A DNA stretch of 64,000 bases, taken from the NCBI RefSeq assembly GCF_900100965.1, contig NZ_FMUJ01000006.1, positions 186,001 through 250,000 on the forward strand, read 5' to 3'. The notes under the pieces were generated by a model. It did not search any database. It saw only the letters and a program-made list of their open reading frames with translations, and had not been told where the DNA came from. Numbering within the stretch: the stretch's first letter is position 1; each line of letters opens with the position of its first letter. The position numbers were made by a program, and so were the translations under genes. Below are positions 7,798 through 15,838 of this stretch, in pieces. This DNA is from Variovorax sp. EL159. Its GTDB lineage: Bacteria > Pseudomonadota > Gammaproteobacteria > Burkholderiales > Burkholderiaceae_C.

Positions 7798-8823
7798 ATG
7801 AGCATTCAAGCCGTTGCAGCCAAAGCCGGAGTCTCCGTGGCCACCGTGTCGCGGGCCTTCAACTTTCCCGACAAGGTGACCCCCGCCACGCGGGAGCTGG
7901 TCGAGCGGGTGGCGCGCGAGCTCAACTACCTGCCGAATGCCAGCGCCCGCACCTTGCGCACCCAGCGCAGCCGTGTGCTCGGCGTGGTGCTGCCCACGCT
8001 GCTGAACCCGACCTTCGCCGAATGCCTGCAGGGCATCGCGCGCGCGGCGGTCGCGGGAGGCTACGCGATCATTCCCGTCACCACCGGCTACCAGCTCGAC
8101 GAAGAAGAGCGCGCGGTGCACCTGCTGCTGGCCGGCAACGTCGATGGGCTCATCCTCGTCGTGTCGAACCCCTCGACCTCGACCGCCCTTCCCGGGCTGC
8201 GAACGGCCGGCGTGCCCTACGTACTGGCCTACAACCGGCACGCCGACCACCCCTGCGTCTCCGTCGACAGCGAAGGCGCCGTGGCCGATGCGGTCACGCG
8301 CCTCGTGCTGCTGGGCCATCGCCGCATCGCCATGGTCAGCGGCACGCTCGCCGCATCGGACCGCGCGCAACAGCGCTATCGCGGCTACCTGAAAGGCATG
8401 GCCGACGCCGGGCTCGATGCCCCGCCGCTGATCGAAGTGCCCTTCGTCGAAACCGCCGTCGATGCGCTCTCGCACCAGCTGCAGGCGACCCGCAACCGCC
8501 CCACCGCGCTGATCTGCTCGAACGACCTGCTCGCCATCCGCAGCATCCGCGCCGCGCACCTGAGCGGCCTGCACGTGCCCGACGACCTGAGCGTGGTCGG
8601 CTTCGACGGCATCGCGCTCGGCGAAGACCTCACGCCGGCCCTGACGACCATCGCGCAACCCAACAGCGACATCGGCCGCCACAGCGTCGAACTGCTGATC
8701 CAGGCGATGGCCGGCGGCACCACGCTGCAAGCCGACGCGAGCCTGCTGCTTCCCCATGCCTTCCGCGACGGCGAGTCGTGCGCATCCGCGCGCGAGCACG
8801 AACCACACGCCGCTGCTTCCTGA
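7798..8823 (+). CDS. LacI family transcriptional regulator
   Basis: Repressor of 341 aa. The N-terminal helix-turn-helix (IQAVAAKAGVSVATVSRAFN) and the hinge region (NYLPNASARTLRT) are classic LacI; the remainder is a periplasmic-binding-protein-like effector domain. It is the first gene of a run with the ABC importer and phosphodiesterase (55 nt to the next gene), so the ligand is probably the imported compound. The leader is very short, with no clear Shine-Dalgarno, and carries a perfect palindrome that is likely its own operator. Confidence 0.92.
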   Translation: MSIQAVAAKAGVSVATVSRAFNFPDKVTPATRELVERVARELNYLPNASARTLRTQRSRVLGVVLPTLLNPTFAECLQGIARAAVAGGYAIIPVTTGYQLDEEERAVHLLLAGNVDGLILVVSNPSTSTALPGLRTAGVPYVLAYNRHADHPCVSVDSEGAVADAVTRLVLLGHRRIAMVSGTLAASDRAQQRYRGYLKGMADAGLDAPPLIEVPFVETAVDALSHQLQATRNRPTALICSNDLLAIRSIRAAHLSGLHVPDDLSVVGFDGIALGEDLTPALTTIAQPNSDIGRHSVELLIQAMAGGTTLQADASLLLPHAFRDGESCASAREHEPHAAAS

Positions 8824-8878
8824 CCGACCCGTTTCCCTCTCCCCGTTCTCCGCCCCCATCCATCCAAGGAGCTCTTCC

Positions 8879-9895
8879 ATGTCTTTCCGTTTCCATCGCA
8901 TGGCCCGCCTCGGCGTGCTGGCCGCCGCGCTCGTTGCCGCAGCCGGCAGCGCCATGGCGCAGACCGCCATTTGCTACAACTGCCCGACCGAATGGGCCGA
9001 CTGGGGCACCCAGTTGAAGGCCATCAAGGCCAAGACCGGCATCACCGTGCCGCCCGACAACAAAAACTCAGGCCAGTCGCTCGCGCAGATGGCGGCCGAG
9101 AAGGCCAGCCCCGTGGCCGACGTCACCTACCTTGGCGTGACCTTCGCGGTGCAAGCCGCCAAGGACGGCCTGGTCGAGCCCTACAAGCCGGCCGCATGGA
9201 AAGACATTCCCGATGGCCTGAAGGACCCCGCCGGCAACTGGTTCACCATCCACTCGGGCACGCTCGGCTTCATGGTCAACGTCGATGCGCTCAAGGGCAA
9301 GCCGGTGCCCAAGTCGTGGGCCGACCTGCTCAAGCCCGAATACAAAGGCCTGATCGGCTACCTCGACCCCGCCTCGGCCTTCGTCGGCTATGTCGGCGCC
9401 GTGGCCGTGAACCAGGCGCGCGGCGGCACGCTCGACAACTTCAAGCCCGCCATCGACTACTTCAAGGCCCTGCAGAAGAACAAGCCTATCGTGCCGAAGC
9501 AGACCTCGTATGCGCGCGTGCTCTCGGGCGAAATCGCGATCCTGCTCGACTACGACTTCAATGCCTACCGCGCCAAGTACAAGGACAAGGCCAACGTCGC
9601 CTTCGTGATCCCGAGCGAAGGCACGCTGGCCGTGCCCTACGTGATGAGCCTGGTCGCCAAGGCCCCGCACGCGGCCGACGCGAAGAAGGTGCTCGACTTC
9701 ACGCTGTCCGACGAGGGCCAGGCGATCTGGGCCAAGGCGTACCTGCGCCCGGTGCGCGCCAGCGCGATGCCCAAGGACATCGAGGCGCAGTTCCTGCCCG
9801 CGAGCGAATACGCCCGCGCCAAGAGCGTGGACTACGGCCGCATGGCCGCCGCGCAGCGCGCCTTTTCCGATGAGTACCTGAAGGAAGTGCGCTGA
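8879..9895 (+). CDS. ABC transporter periplasmic substrate-binding protein (FbpA/AfuA-type)
   Basis: Binding protein of 338 aa with a Sec signal peptide (cleavage probably after AMA, residues 25-27). It belongs by look to the iron/spermidine/2-aminoethylphosphonate extracellular binding protein group. An unusual Cys32-x2-Cys35 pair lies right after the cleavage site. The Shine-Dalgarno AAGGAG (8866-8871) fixes the ATG at 8879. Members of this group are often annotated as iron transporters, yet AfuA binds sugar phosphates; the downstream phosphodiesterase argues here for an organophosphate ligand such as a glycerophosphodiester. The substrate is inference. Confidence 0.88.
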   Translation: MSFRFHRMARLGVLAAALVAAAGSAMAQTAICYNCPTEWADWGTQLKAIKAKTGITVPPDNKNSGQSLAQMAAEKASPVADVTYLGVTFAVQAAKDGLVEPYKPAAWKDIPDGLKDPAGNWFTIHSGTLGFMVNVDALKGKPVPKSWADLLKPEYKGLIGYLDPASAFVGYVGAVAVNQARGGTLDNFKPAIDYFKALQKNKPIVPKQTSYARVLSGEIAILLDYDFNAYRAKYKDKANVAFVIPSEGTLAVPYVMSLVAKAPHAADAKKVLDFTLSDEGQAIWAKAYLRPVRASAMPKDIEAQFLPASEYARAKSVDYGRMAAAQRAFSDEYLKEVR

Positions 9896-9910
9896 CCCGC
9901 ACGGCATGAG

Positions 9911-10741
9911 ATGACGCAAGCCACCACCTCCAACGCCTGGAACCCGCGCTGGCGGCTGCTCGCCTGCGCGGCACCGGCGGCCGCCTTCTTCGCGGCCTTC
10001 TGGCTGCTGCCGGTGGTGCGCCTGCTCACGCTGCCGGCCGACAAGGGCTGGGCCACCTACTTCGCGGTGCTGACCGACGCCCGTTACCTGCAGAGCATGG
10101 CCAACACAGTCGTGCTCTCGATCACCGTCACGCTGGCCACACTGGTGCTGGGCGCGGCGGTGGGCATCTACCTTGCGCGCCACGCCTTCGTGGGCAAGCG
10201 CGTGCTGCTGTCGCTGCTCACGCTGCCGCTGTCGTTTCCGGGCGTGATCATCGGCTTTTTCGTGATCCTGCTGGGCGGGCGGCAGGGCGTGGTGGCCGAC
10301 CTCGGCGACAGCCTGTTCGGCGAACGCATCACTTTCGCCTACGGCCTGCTCGGGCTGTTCCTGGCGTACCTGTATTTCTCGCTGCCGCGCGCCATTGCCA
10401 CTTACGCGGCGGCCGCCGAGTCGATGAACACGCAGCTCGAAGAAGCGGCCCGGTCGCTCGGTGCCTCGCGGCTGCGCGTGGCGCGCGACGTGTGGATGCC
10501 GGAGCTTGCGCCCACCACGCTGGCCTGCGGCGCCATCCTGTTCGCGACCTCGATGGGCGCCTTCGGCACGGCCTTCACGCTGGCCAGCAAGTTCGAGGTC
10601 ATTCCCATCACCATCTACAACGAGTTCACCAACTACGCCAACTTCGCGCTCGCCGCGTCGCTGTCGATCTCGCTGGGCATCGTGACCTGGCTGGTGCTGT
10701 TCGTGGCGCGGCGCTTCGGCGCGAACCCCGTCGCACGTTGA
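9911..10741 (+). CDS. ABC transporter permease, component 1
   Basis: Inner-membrane permease of 276 aa with about six hydrophobic segments. The EAA-type cytoplasmic loop that docks the ATPase is visible as LEEAARSLGASRLRVARDVWMPE near residues 177-198. It starts 15 nt after the binding protein and ends 3 nt before the second permease, forming a heterodimeric channel of the PotB/PotC-like class. Confidence 0.92.
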   Translation: MTQATTSNAWNPRWRLLACAAPAAAFFAAFWLLPVVRLLTLPADKGWATYFAVLTDARYLQSMANTVVLSITVTLATLVLGAAVGIYLARHAFVGKRVLLSLLTLPLSFPGVIIGFFVILLGGRQGVVADLGDSLFGERITFAYGLLGLFLAYLYFSLPRAIATYAAAAESMNTQLEEAARSLGASRLRVARDVWMPELAPTTLACGAILFATSMGAFGTAFTLASKFEVIPITIYNEFTNYANFALAASLSISLGIVTWLVLFVARRFGANPVAR

Positions 10742-10744
10742 GGC

Positions 10745-11554
10745 ATGCAACCCATGCGAAAGAACACACAGGCCAAGGCGCCCTTCCTGCTCGCCATCAC
10801 GGTCATCGTGAGCCTCTTCATGATCGCGCCGATGCTGCTGTCGGTCATGGCGGGCCTCGTCAACAACTACAGCGCAGGGCTGAAGAGCGGCCTCACGCTG
10901 CGCTGGCTCGGCGAGGTGTGGGAGAACTATGGCGGCACCGTCGGCTGGTCGCTTGCACTCGCCGCGGCCTGCGTCGTGGGCACCGTGCTGATCGGCGTGC
11001 CCTGCGCCTATGCGCTGGCGCGCAGCCGCTCGCGTGCCGCGCGCATTTTTGAAGAGCTGCTGACGCTGCCCGTCGCGGTGCCGGGGCTGGCCACGGCGCT
11101 GGCGCTGATCCTGGCCTACGGCCAGCTCACTGCCTTTCGCCAGAGCTTCGCCTTCATCCTCGTGGGCCACATGATCTTCACGCTGCCCTTCATGGTGCGC
11201 ACCGTCGGCTCGGCCTTCGAGCGCGACGACCTGCTCGCGCTCGAAGAGGCCGCGCGCTCGCTGGGCGCGAACTTCCGCCAGCGCTTCCTGGGCATTCTCG
11301 TGCCCGCCGTGTTCCCGGCCATCGTGGCCGGCAGCCTGATGGTGTTCACGCTCTCGGTGGGCGAGTTCAACCTCACCTGGATGCTGCATACGCCGCTCAC
11401 GCGCACCCTGCCCGTGGGCCTGGCCGACAGCTATGCCTCGATGCGCATCGAGATCGGATCGGCCTACACGCTGATCTTTTTCGCCGTCATTCTTCCGGTG
11501 CTGTGGGGCCTGCAGTACCTTGCCAACCTGATGCAGAAACGCCATGGAACTTGA
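10745..11554 (+). CDS. ABC transporter permease, component 2
   Basis: Second permease half, 269 aa, with about six membrane segments and the docking loop LEEAARSLGANFRQRFLGI near residue 165. The first ATG (10745) is used; another in-frame ATG nine bases later is possible. Its 3' end overlaps the ATPase gene by 11 nt, indicating tight co-translation. Confidence 0.92.
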   Translation: MQPMRKNTQAKAPFLLAITVIVSLFMIAPMLLSVMAGLVNNYSAGLKSGLTLRWLGEVWENYGGTVGWSLALAAACVVGTVLIGVPCAYALARSRSRAARIFEELLTLPVAVPGLATALALILAYGQLTAFRQSFAFILVGHMIFTLPFMVRTVGSAFERDDLLALEEAARSLGANFRQRFLGILVPAVFPAIVAGSLMVFTLSVGEFNLTWMLHTPLTRTLPVGLADSYASMRIEIGSAYTLIFFAVILPVLWGLQYLANLMQKRHGT

Positions 11555-12605
11555 ACGCATCCCCGTCGACATCGCGAACTGCGCGAAGACCTACGCCGAC
11601 GGCACGCGCGGCCTGCAGCCCACCGACCTGAAGGTCGAGGCCGGCGAGGTGCTCGCACTGCTCGGCCCCTCGGGCTGCGGCAAGACCACGCTGCTGCGGC
11701 TGATCGCGGGGCTGGAGGCGCCCGACGCCGGCAGCCGCATCGTGTTCGGCGACCAGGACGTGACGCAGCGCCCGGTCGAGCATCGCGGCGTGGGCATGGT
11801 GTTCCAGAGCTACGCGCTCTTTCCGCAAATGACGGTGGCGGCCAACATCGGCTATGGCCTGCGCATCCGCGGCATTGCGCCCGATGAAGAAAACCGCCGG
11901 GTCGGCGAACTGGTCGACCTCGTGCGGCTCGGTGGCCTCGAGAACAAGCGCCCCGCCGAACTCTCGGGCGGCCAACGCCAGCGCGTGGCCCTGGCGCGCG
12001 CCGTGGCCGTTCGCCCGCGCGTGCTGCTGCTCGACGAGCCGCTGGCCGCGCTTGACGCCAAGCTCAAGGAATCGCTGCGCGACGAGCTGGCCGAGCTGCT
12101 GCGCAGCCTGCACATCACGGCCATCCACGTGACGCACGACCAGCAGGAGGCGCTCGCCATTGCCGACCGGCTCGCGGTGATGCGCGCCGGTCGCATCGTG
12201 CAGGTGGGCCGCGGCGAAGACCTGTACCGCGCGCCTTCGCATCCCTTCGTGGCCGAGTTCCTGGGCCGGGTCAACCGGCTGGAACGCGCGGCCGAGGCCA
12301 TCGCACAAGGCGTTGTCCGACTCGGGGGTTGCACCGTGCCCTGCCCCACCGCATGGCAGAGCCATGCGATGCTGCTGGCACGGCCCGAAGACATCGAGGT
12401 CGGCGCGCCCCAGCCCGACTGGGGCAACGCCACCGTCGAGCGCCGCACCTTCCTCGGCGACCGCGTGCAGCTGCACCTGCGCACGCAAGACCAGCCCGTG
12501 CTGGTGGCCGACGTGGGACGCGACAACCCCTTCGGTCCGGGCGACGCGGTCGGTCTTCGCATCCACCCCGATCGCCTGATGACGTCGCAGGAAACCACCG
12601 CATGA
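11544..12605 (+). CDS. ABC transporter ATP-binding protein
   Basis: ATPase of 353 aa powering the importer. Walker A GPSGCGKTT is at residues 41-49, the signature LSGGQ at 140-144 and Walker B VLLLDEP at 160-166. A C-terminal TOBE-like regulatory domain occupies roughly residues 250-350, as in PotA/FbpC proteins. It overlaps the preceding permease by 11 nt and the next gene by 4 nt (ATGA). Confidence 0.94.
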   Translation: MELERIPVDIANCAKTYADGTRGLQPTDLKVEAGEVLALLGPSGCGKTTLLRLIAGLEAPDAGSRIVFGDQDVTQRPVEHRGVGMVFQSYALFPQMTVAANIGYGLRIRGIAPDEENRRVGELVDLVRLGGLENKRPAELSGGQRQRVALARAVAVRPRVLLLDEPLAALDAKLKESLRDELAELLRSLHITAIHVTHDQQEALAIADRLAVMRAGRIVQVGRGEDLYRAPSHPFVAEFLGRVNRLERAAEAIAQGVVRLGGCTVPCPTAWQSHAMLLARPEDIEVGAPQPDWGNATVERRTFLGDRVQLHLRTQDQPVLVADVGRDNPFGPGDAVGLRIHPDRLMTSQETTA

Positions 12606-13459
12606 CGACCACGCATTCCGACAACACCTTCCTGGTCCAGCTGACCGACCTGCACATCCGCGAGCCTGGCCGGCTGGCCTATGGCCGCATCGACACCGCG
12701 CCCTACCTGCAGCGCGCGGTGCAGTCGGTGCTGGCCCTACGGCAGCCGCCCGATGCGGTCGTGATCACCGGCGACCTGACCGACTTCGGCCGCGCCGCCG
12801 AGTACGAGCACCTGGCCCGCCTGTTGGCGCCGCTGACCATGCCGGTCTATCTCATGCCCGGCAACCACGACGACCGCGACCAGCTGCGCCGCAGCTTTCC
12901 CGACCACACCTACCTCGGCACCGGTGACGACACCGACGGCTTCATCCAGTACTCGGTGCGCGTCGGCGCGCTGCGGCTGCTCACGCTCGACACCTGCGTG
13001 CCGGGCGCGAGCCACGGTTCGCTGTGCGAGAAGCGCCTGGCCTGGCTCGAAGCCCGGCTCGACGCCTGCCGCGACGAGCCCGTGGTCGTCGCCATGCACC
13101 ACCCGCCCTTCGAAACGCTGATCGGCCACATGGACGAGATCGGCCTGCTGCAAGGCGCAGATGCGCTCGAAGCGCTGATCGCCCGTTATCCGAACGTCGA
13201 ACGCGTGATCTGCGGCCACCTGCACCGCGCCATCGACGTGCGCTTCGGTGGCACCATCGCCTCGACCTCGCCGGCGCAGGCCCACCAGGTCTGCCTCGAC
13301 CTTGCGCCCGACGCCCCTTCGGCCTGGACGCTCGAACCGCCGGCTTTTCGGGTGCACGCGTGGTCGGTGCGGGGCGGCCGGCTGGTCACCCACCTGGCGG
13401 CCTCCGGCAGCTTCGAAGGCCCCTATCCCTTCCACGACAACGGAGCCCTGATCGACTGA
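12602..13459 (+). CDS. GpdQ-like metallophosphodiesterase
   Basis: Binuclear metallophosphoesterase of 285 aa, without signal peptide, so cytoplasmic. Metal ligands line up with GpdQ of Enterobacter: Asp16 and His18, Asp58, Asn88, His166, His206 and His208 (motifs DLH, GDLTD, GNHD, MHHPP, GHLH). GpdQ cleaves glycerophosphodiesters to glycerol-3-phosphate and an alcohol; a cAMP phosphodiesterase role (CpdA-like) is the alternative. The start overlaps the ATPase stop (ATGA), so enzyme and importer are made together, suggesting that it hydrolyses the imported compound. Confidence 0.85.
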   Translation: MTTTHSDNTFLVQLTDLHIREPGRLAYGRIDTAPYLQRAVQSVLALRQPPDAVVITGDLTDFGRAAEYEHLARLLAPLTMPVYLMPGNHDDRDQLRRSFPDHTYLGTGDDTDGFIQYSVRVGALRLLTLDTCVPGASHGSLCEKRLAWLEARLDACRDEPVVVAMHHPPFETLIGHMDEIGLLQGADALEALIARYPNVERVICGHLHRAIDVRFGGTIASTSPAQAHQVCLDLAPDAPSAWTLEPPAFRVHAWSVRGGRLVTHLAASGSFEGPYPFHDNGALID

Positions 13460-13532
13460 AGCGCGTACTTGTGGAAAATGGGGTCAAAACGAAGCAAAAC
13501 GAAAACAAGAGAAAGGCCAGAACCCGACCTCC

Positions 13533-15194
13533 ATGAAGCACCTTCTGAATCTGCTGGCGGCAGTCGCATTGCTGGTGTGGGGTACGCACCTCGTTCGTAC
13601 CGGCGTGCTGCGCGTGTTCGGCGCCAACCTGCGCAAGATCCTTGTGCAGAGCATGCGCAACCGTTTCACGGCCGCCCTCTCGGGCATCGGCGTCACGGCG
13701 CTGGTGCAGTCGAGCACCGCCACTTCGCTCATGACCTCGTCCTTCGTCGGACAGGGCCTCGTCACGCTGCCTGCGGCGCTGGCGGTGATGCGCGGCGCCG
13801 ACGTGGGCACGGCGCTGATCTCGGTGCTGTTCTCGGCCGACCTGTCGTGGCTCTCGCCCATGTTCATCTTCGTGGGCGTGGTGCTGTTCATCACACGCTC
13901 GGCCAGCGTGGCGGGGCGCGTGGGGCGCGTGCTGATCGGCCTCGGGCTGATGCTGCTCGCGCTGCAGCTGGTGGTCGAGGCCACCGAGCCGCTCTTCTCC
14001 TCACCCGCCGTGCGCGCCCTGCTCGCCTCACTCAACAGCGACGTGCTGCTTGAAATCACCATCGGCTCGGTGCTGGCCATCGTGGCCTATTCGAGCCTGG
14101 CGGTGGTGCTGCTGGTGGCGGCCATGGCTACGTCGAACGTGGTGCCGCTGGACGTGGCGCTCGGCCTCGTGCTCGGCGCCAACCTCGGCAGCGGGCTGCT
14201 GGCGGTGTTGACGACAGCCAAGTCAGCGGTGGCAGTGCGGCAGGTGACGGTGGGCAACCTGCTGTTCAAGGCGCTGGGCGTGGCCGTCGTCGCGCCCTTC
14301 ATCGGGCTGTGGATTCGCTACGTGCAGCCCGAGCTACCGAACCAGACGCATGGCGTGGTGCTGTTCCACCTGGCCTTCAACATCGTCATCAGCGTCGGCT
14401 TCATCGGCCTCACGCAATGGGTGGCCAAGCTGGTCACGCGAATGCTGCCGGTGCCGCAACAACCGGCCGGCACCACCCGGCCGCATCACCTCGATCCGTC
14501 GGCGCTGTCGACGCCTTCGCTGGCCATCTCGAACGCGGCGCGCGAAGCACTGCACCAGGCCGACATCGTCGAGACCATGCTGATCGGCACATTGGACGTG
14601 ATCCGCCACAACGACCTGCGGCTGGCCCAGGAACTGAGGCAGCTCGACGACACGGTGGACGAGCTGTACTCGGCCATCAAGTACTACATGACCCGCATCT
14701 CGCGCGAGGCGCTGGGCGAAGAAGAAAGCCGGCGCTGGACCGACATCATCAGCTTCACCATCAACATGGAGCAGATCGGCGACATCATCGAGCGCGTGAT
14801 CATCGACATCGAAGACAAGAAGATCAAGCCGCAGCGCAACTTCTCGGAAGCAGGCATGGCCGAGATCGTCGAGCTGCACGGGCGGCTCGTTGCCAACCTG
14901 CGCCTGAGCATGAGCGTGTTCCTGAACGGCAATGTGCGCGACGCACAGAAGCTGCTCGAAGAAAAGGCGCGCTTCCGGGATCTGGAGCGGGCCTACGCGA
15001 CGACCCATCTGGACCGCCTGTCGGACCAGACCACGCTGAGCATCGAGACCAGCTCGCTGCACATCGACCTGATCAGCGACCTGAAGCGGATCAACTCGCA
15101 CATCTGCTCGATTGCGTACCCGATCCTCGAATCGGCCGGGGCGTTGGCGCCGAGCCGGTTGAGAGAGTCCCGCCTGGGCAAGATCGAAGGGTAG
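13533..15194 (+). CDS. Na/Pi cotransporter family protein with PhoU-like C-terminal domain
   Basis: Membrane protein of 553 aa in the NptA/YjbB family. The QSSTATSLM substrate motif is at residues 59-67, with a second YSSLAVVLL repeat near 188, the family's internal duplication. After about residue 330 comes a soluble helical PhoU-like domain. Homologues move phosphate, in several cases outward. It lies 73 nt downstream of the phosphodiesterase and may use the phosphate released by it, or protect from an excess. No Pho-box-like site was seen in the 73-nt gap, so it may be read from the upstream promoter. Confidence 0.88.
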   Translation: MKHLLNLLAAVALLVWGTHLVRTGVLRVFGANLRKILVQSMRNRFTAALSGIGVTALVQSSTATSLMTSSFVGQGLVTLPAALAVMRGADVGTALISVLFSADLSWLSPMFIFVGVVLFITRSASVAGRVGRVLIGLGLMLLALQLVVEATEPLFSSPAVRALLASLNSDVLLEITIGSVLAIVAYSSLAVVLLVAAMATSNVVPLDVALGLVLGANLGSGLLAVLTTAKSAVAVRQVTVGNLLFKALGVAVVAPFIGLWIRYVQPELPNQTHGVVLFHLAFNIVISVGFIGLTQWVAKLVTRMLPVPQQPAGTTRPHHLDPSALSTPSLAISNAAREALHQADIVETMLIGTLDVIRHNDLRLAQELRQLDDTVDELYSAIKYYMTRISREALGEEESRRWTDIISFTINMEQIGDIIERVIIDIEDKKIKPQRNFSEAGMAEIVELHGRLVANLRLSMSVFLNGNVRDAQKLLEEKARFRDLERAYATTHLDRLSDQTTLSIETSSLHIDLISDLKRINSHICSIAYPILESAGALAPSRLRESRLGKIEG

Positions 15195-15202
15195 TGTTCC
15201 CG

Positions 15203-15223
15203 CGGGCAGCATTCGGCTGCCCG
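15203..15223 (+). terminator. hairpin after the Na/Pi transporter
   Basis: CGGGCAGC-attcg-GCTGCCCG, an 8-bp perfect stem with a 5-nt loop, starts 9 nt after the stop codon. No U-run follows (the next bases are TGCCTCCCCC), so intrinsic termination is only possible. The rest of the gene-free stretch 15195-15600 holds a Pho-box candidate and an AT-rich patch (15441-15480). Confidence 0.45.
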
Positions 15224-15398
15224 TGCCTCCCCCAAAAAGCCTGAGACGCACCGCGCTGAAACGCGCCGGCTGCGTCGTGGCCGGCACGCATGCCGGCCGC
15301 GTCATCTGCGCTTTGCCGCGTCCTTGGCAGGACGGCCGGCAAGCGCCATCCATCGCATTGAACGACCCGACGTCTCGAGAAAAAAGACGCGCGGACAC

Positions 15399-15416
15399 CT
15401 GTCGTTCCGATGTCAT
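15399..15416 (+). promoter_or_regulatory. candidate Pho box with -10 element at 15427-15432
   Basis: CTGTCGT-TCCG-ATGTCAT shows the 7-4-7 PhoB geometry, each heptamer differing from CTGTCAT at one base. TAGCAT (15427-15432, 4/6 to TATAAT) follows after exactly 10 nt, the same layout as the candidate at 7738. It would drive the lipoprotein and phospholipase C genes, leaving a leader of roughly 160 nt. Inference from geometry only. Confidence 0.55.
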
Positions 15417-15600
15417 GAAGCCTGCCTAGCATTCGAGGCATAAATTGCTTTTGGGTGAATTTGTGTAATTAACAGATTTGCGCGAACGAGATTTATCGCG
15501 CCCGGCTTCAAGCCGTTTCACGCTGCCCTTCGACTGCACGGCGTCGTGCTCCGAACGCCTGCCCAAGGGCAATCACTCTTACTTCCAAGGGGAGAGCCAC

Positions 15601-15795
15601 ATGATGAGCAATCGACAGAAACAACGGATGGTGCGCACCGTATCGGGCGCAGCCCTGATCGCCGCGCTCGCGGCCTGCGGCGGAAGCGGCGGGGGCACGT
15701 CGTTCGTGCCGCAGCCACCGCCGCCCGTCGCCGTCACGCCCGATCCGCCCGCGCCGGACACCGGCACCAAGGCCGTCTTCCACTGCGCGCCCTGA
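15601..15795 (+). CDS. small proline-rich lipoprotein
   Basis: A 64-aa protein with positively charged start, hydrophobic stretch and lipobox LAAC (Cys27), followed by GGSGGG and a proline-rich tail. A Shine-Dalgarno (AAGGGGAG) lies just before the ATG at 15601. It ends 43 nt before the phospholipase C gene and probably shares its promoter. I do not recognise a family; a role in anchoring or assisting the phospholipase would be a guess. Mature length would be only about 38 residues. Confidence 0.6.
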   Translation: MMSNRQKQRMVRTVSGAALIAALAACGGSGGGTSFVPQPPPPVAVTPDPPAPDTGTKAVFHCAP

Positions 15796-15838
15796 GGGCA
15801 CGCCCCACCTTCATCGCCTCTTTGCCGACACCCACACC

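Noticed and set aside
13460..13532. Pho box before the Na/Pi transporter
   Set aside because: No 7-4-7 direct repeat was found in the 73-nt gap.
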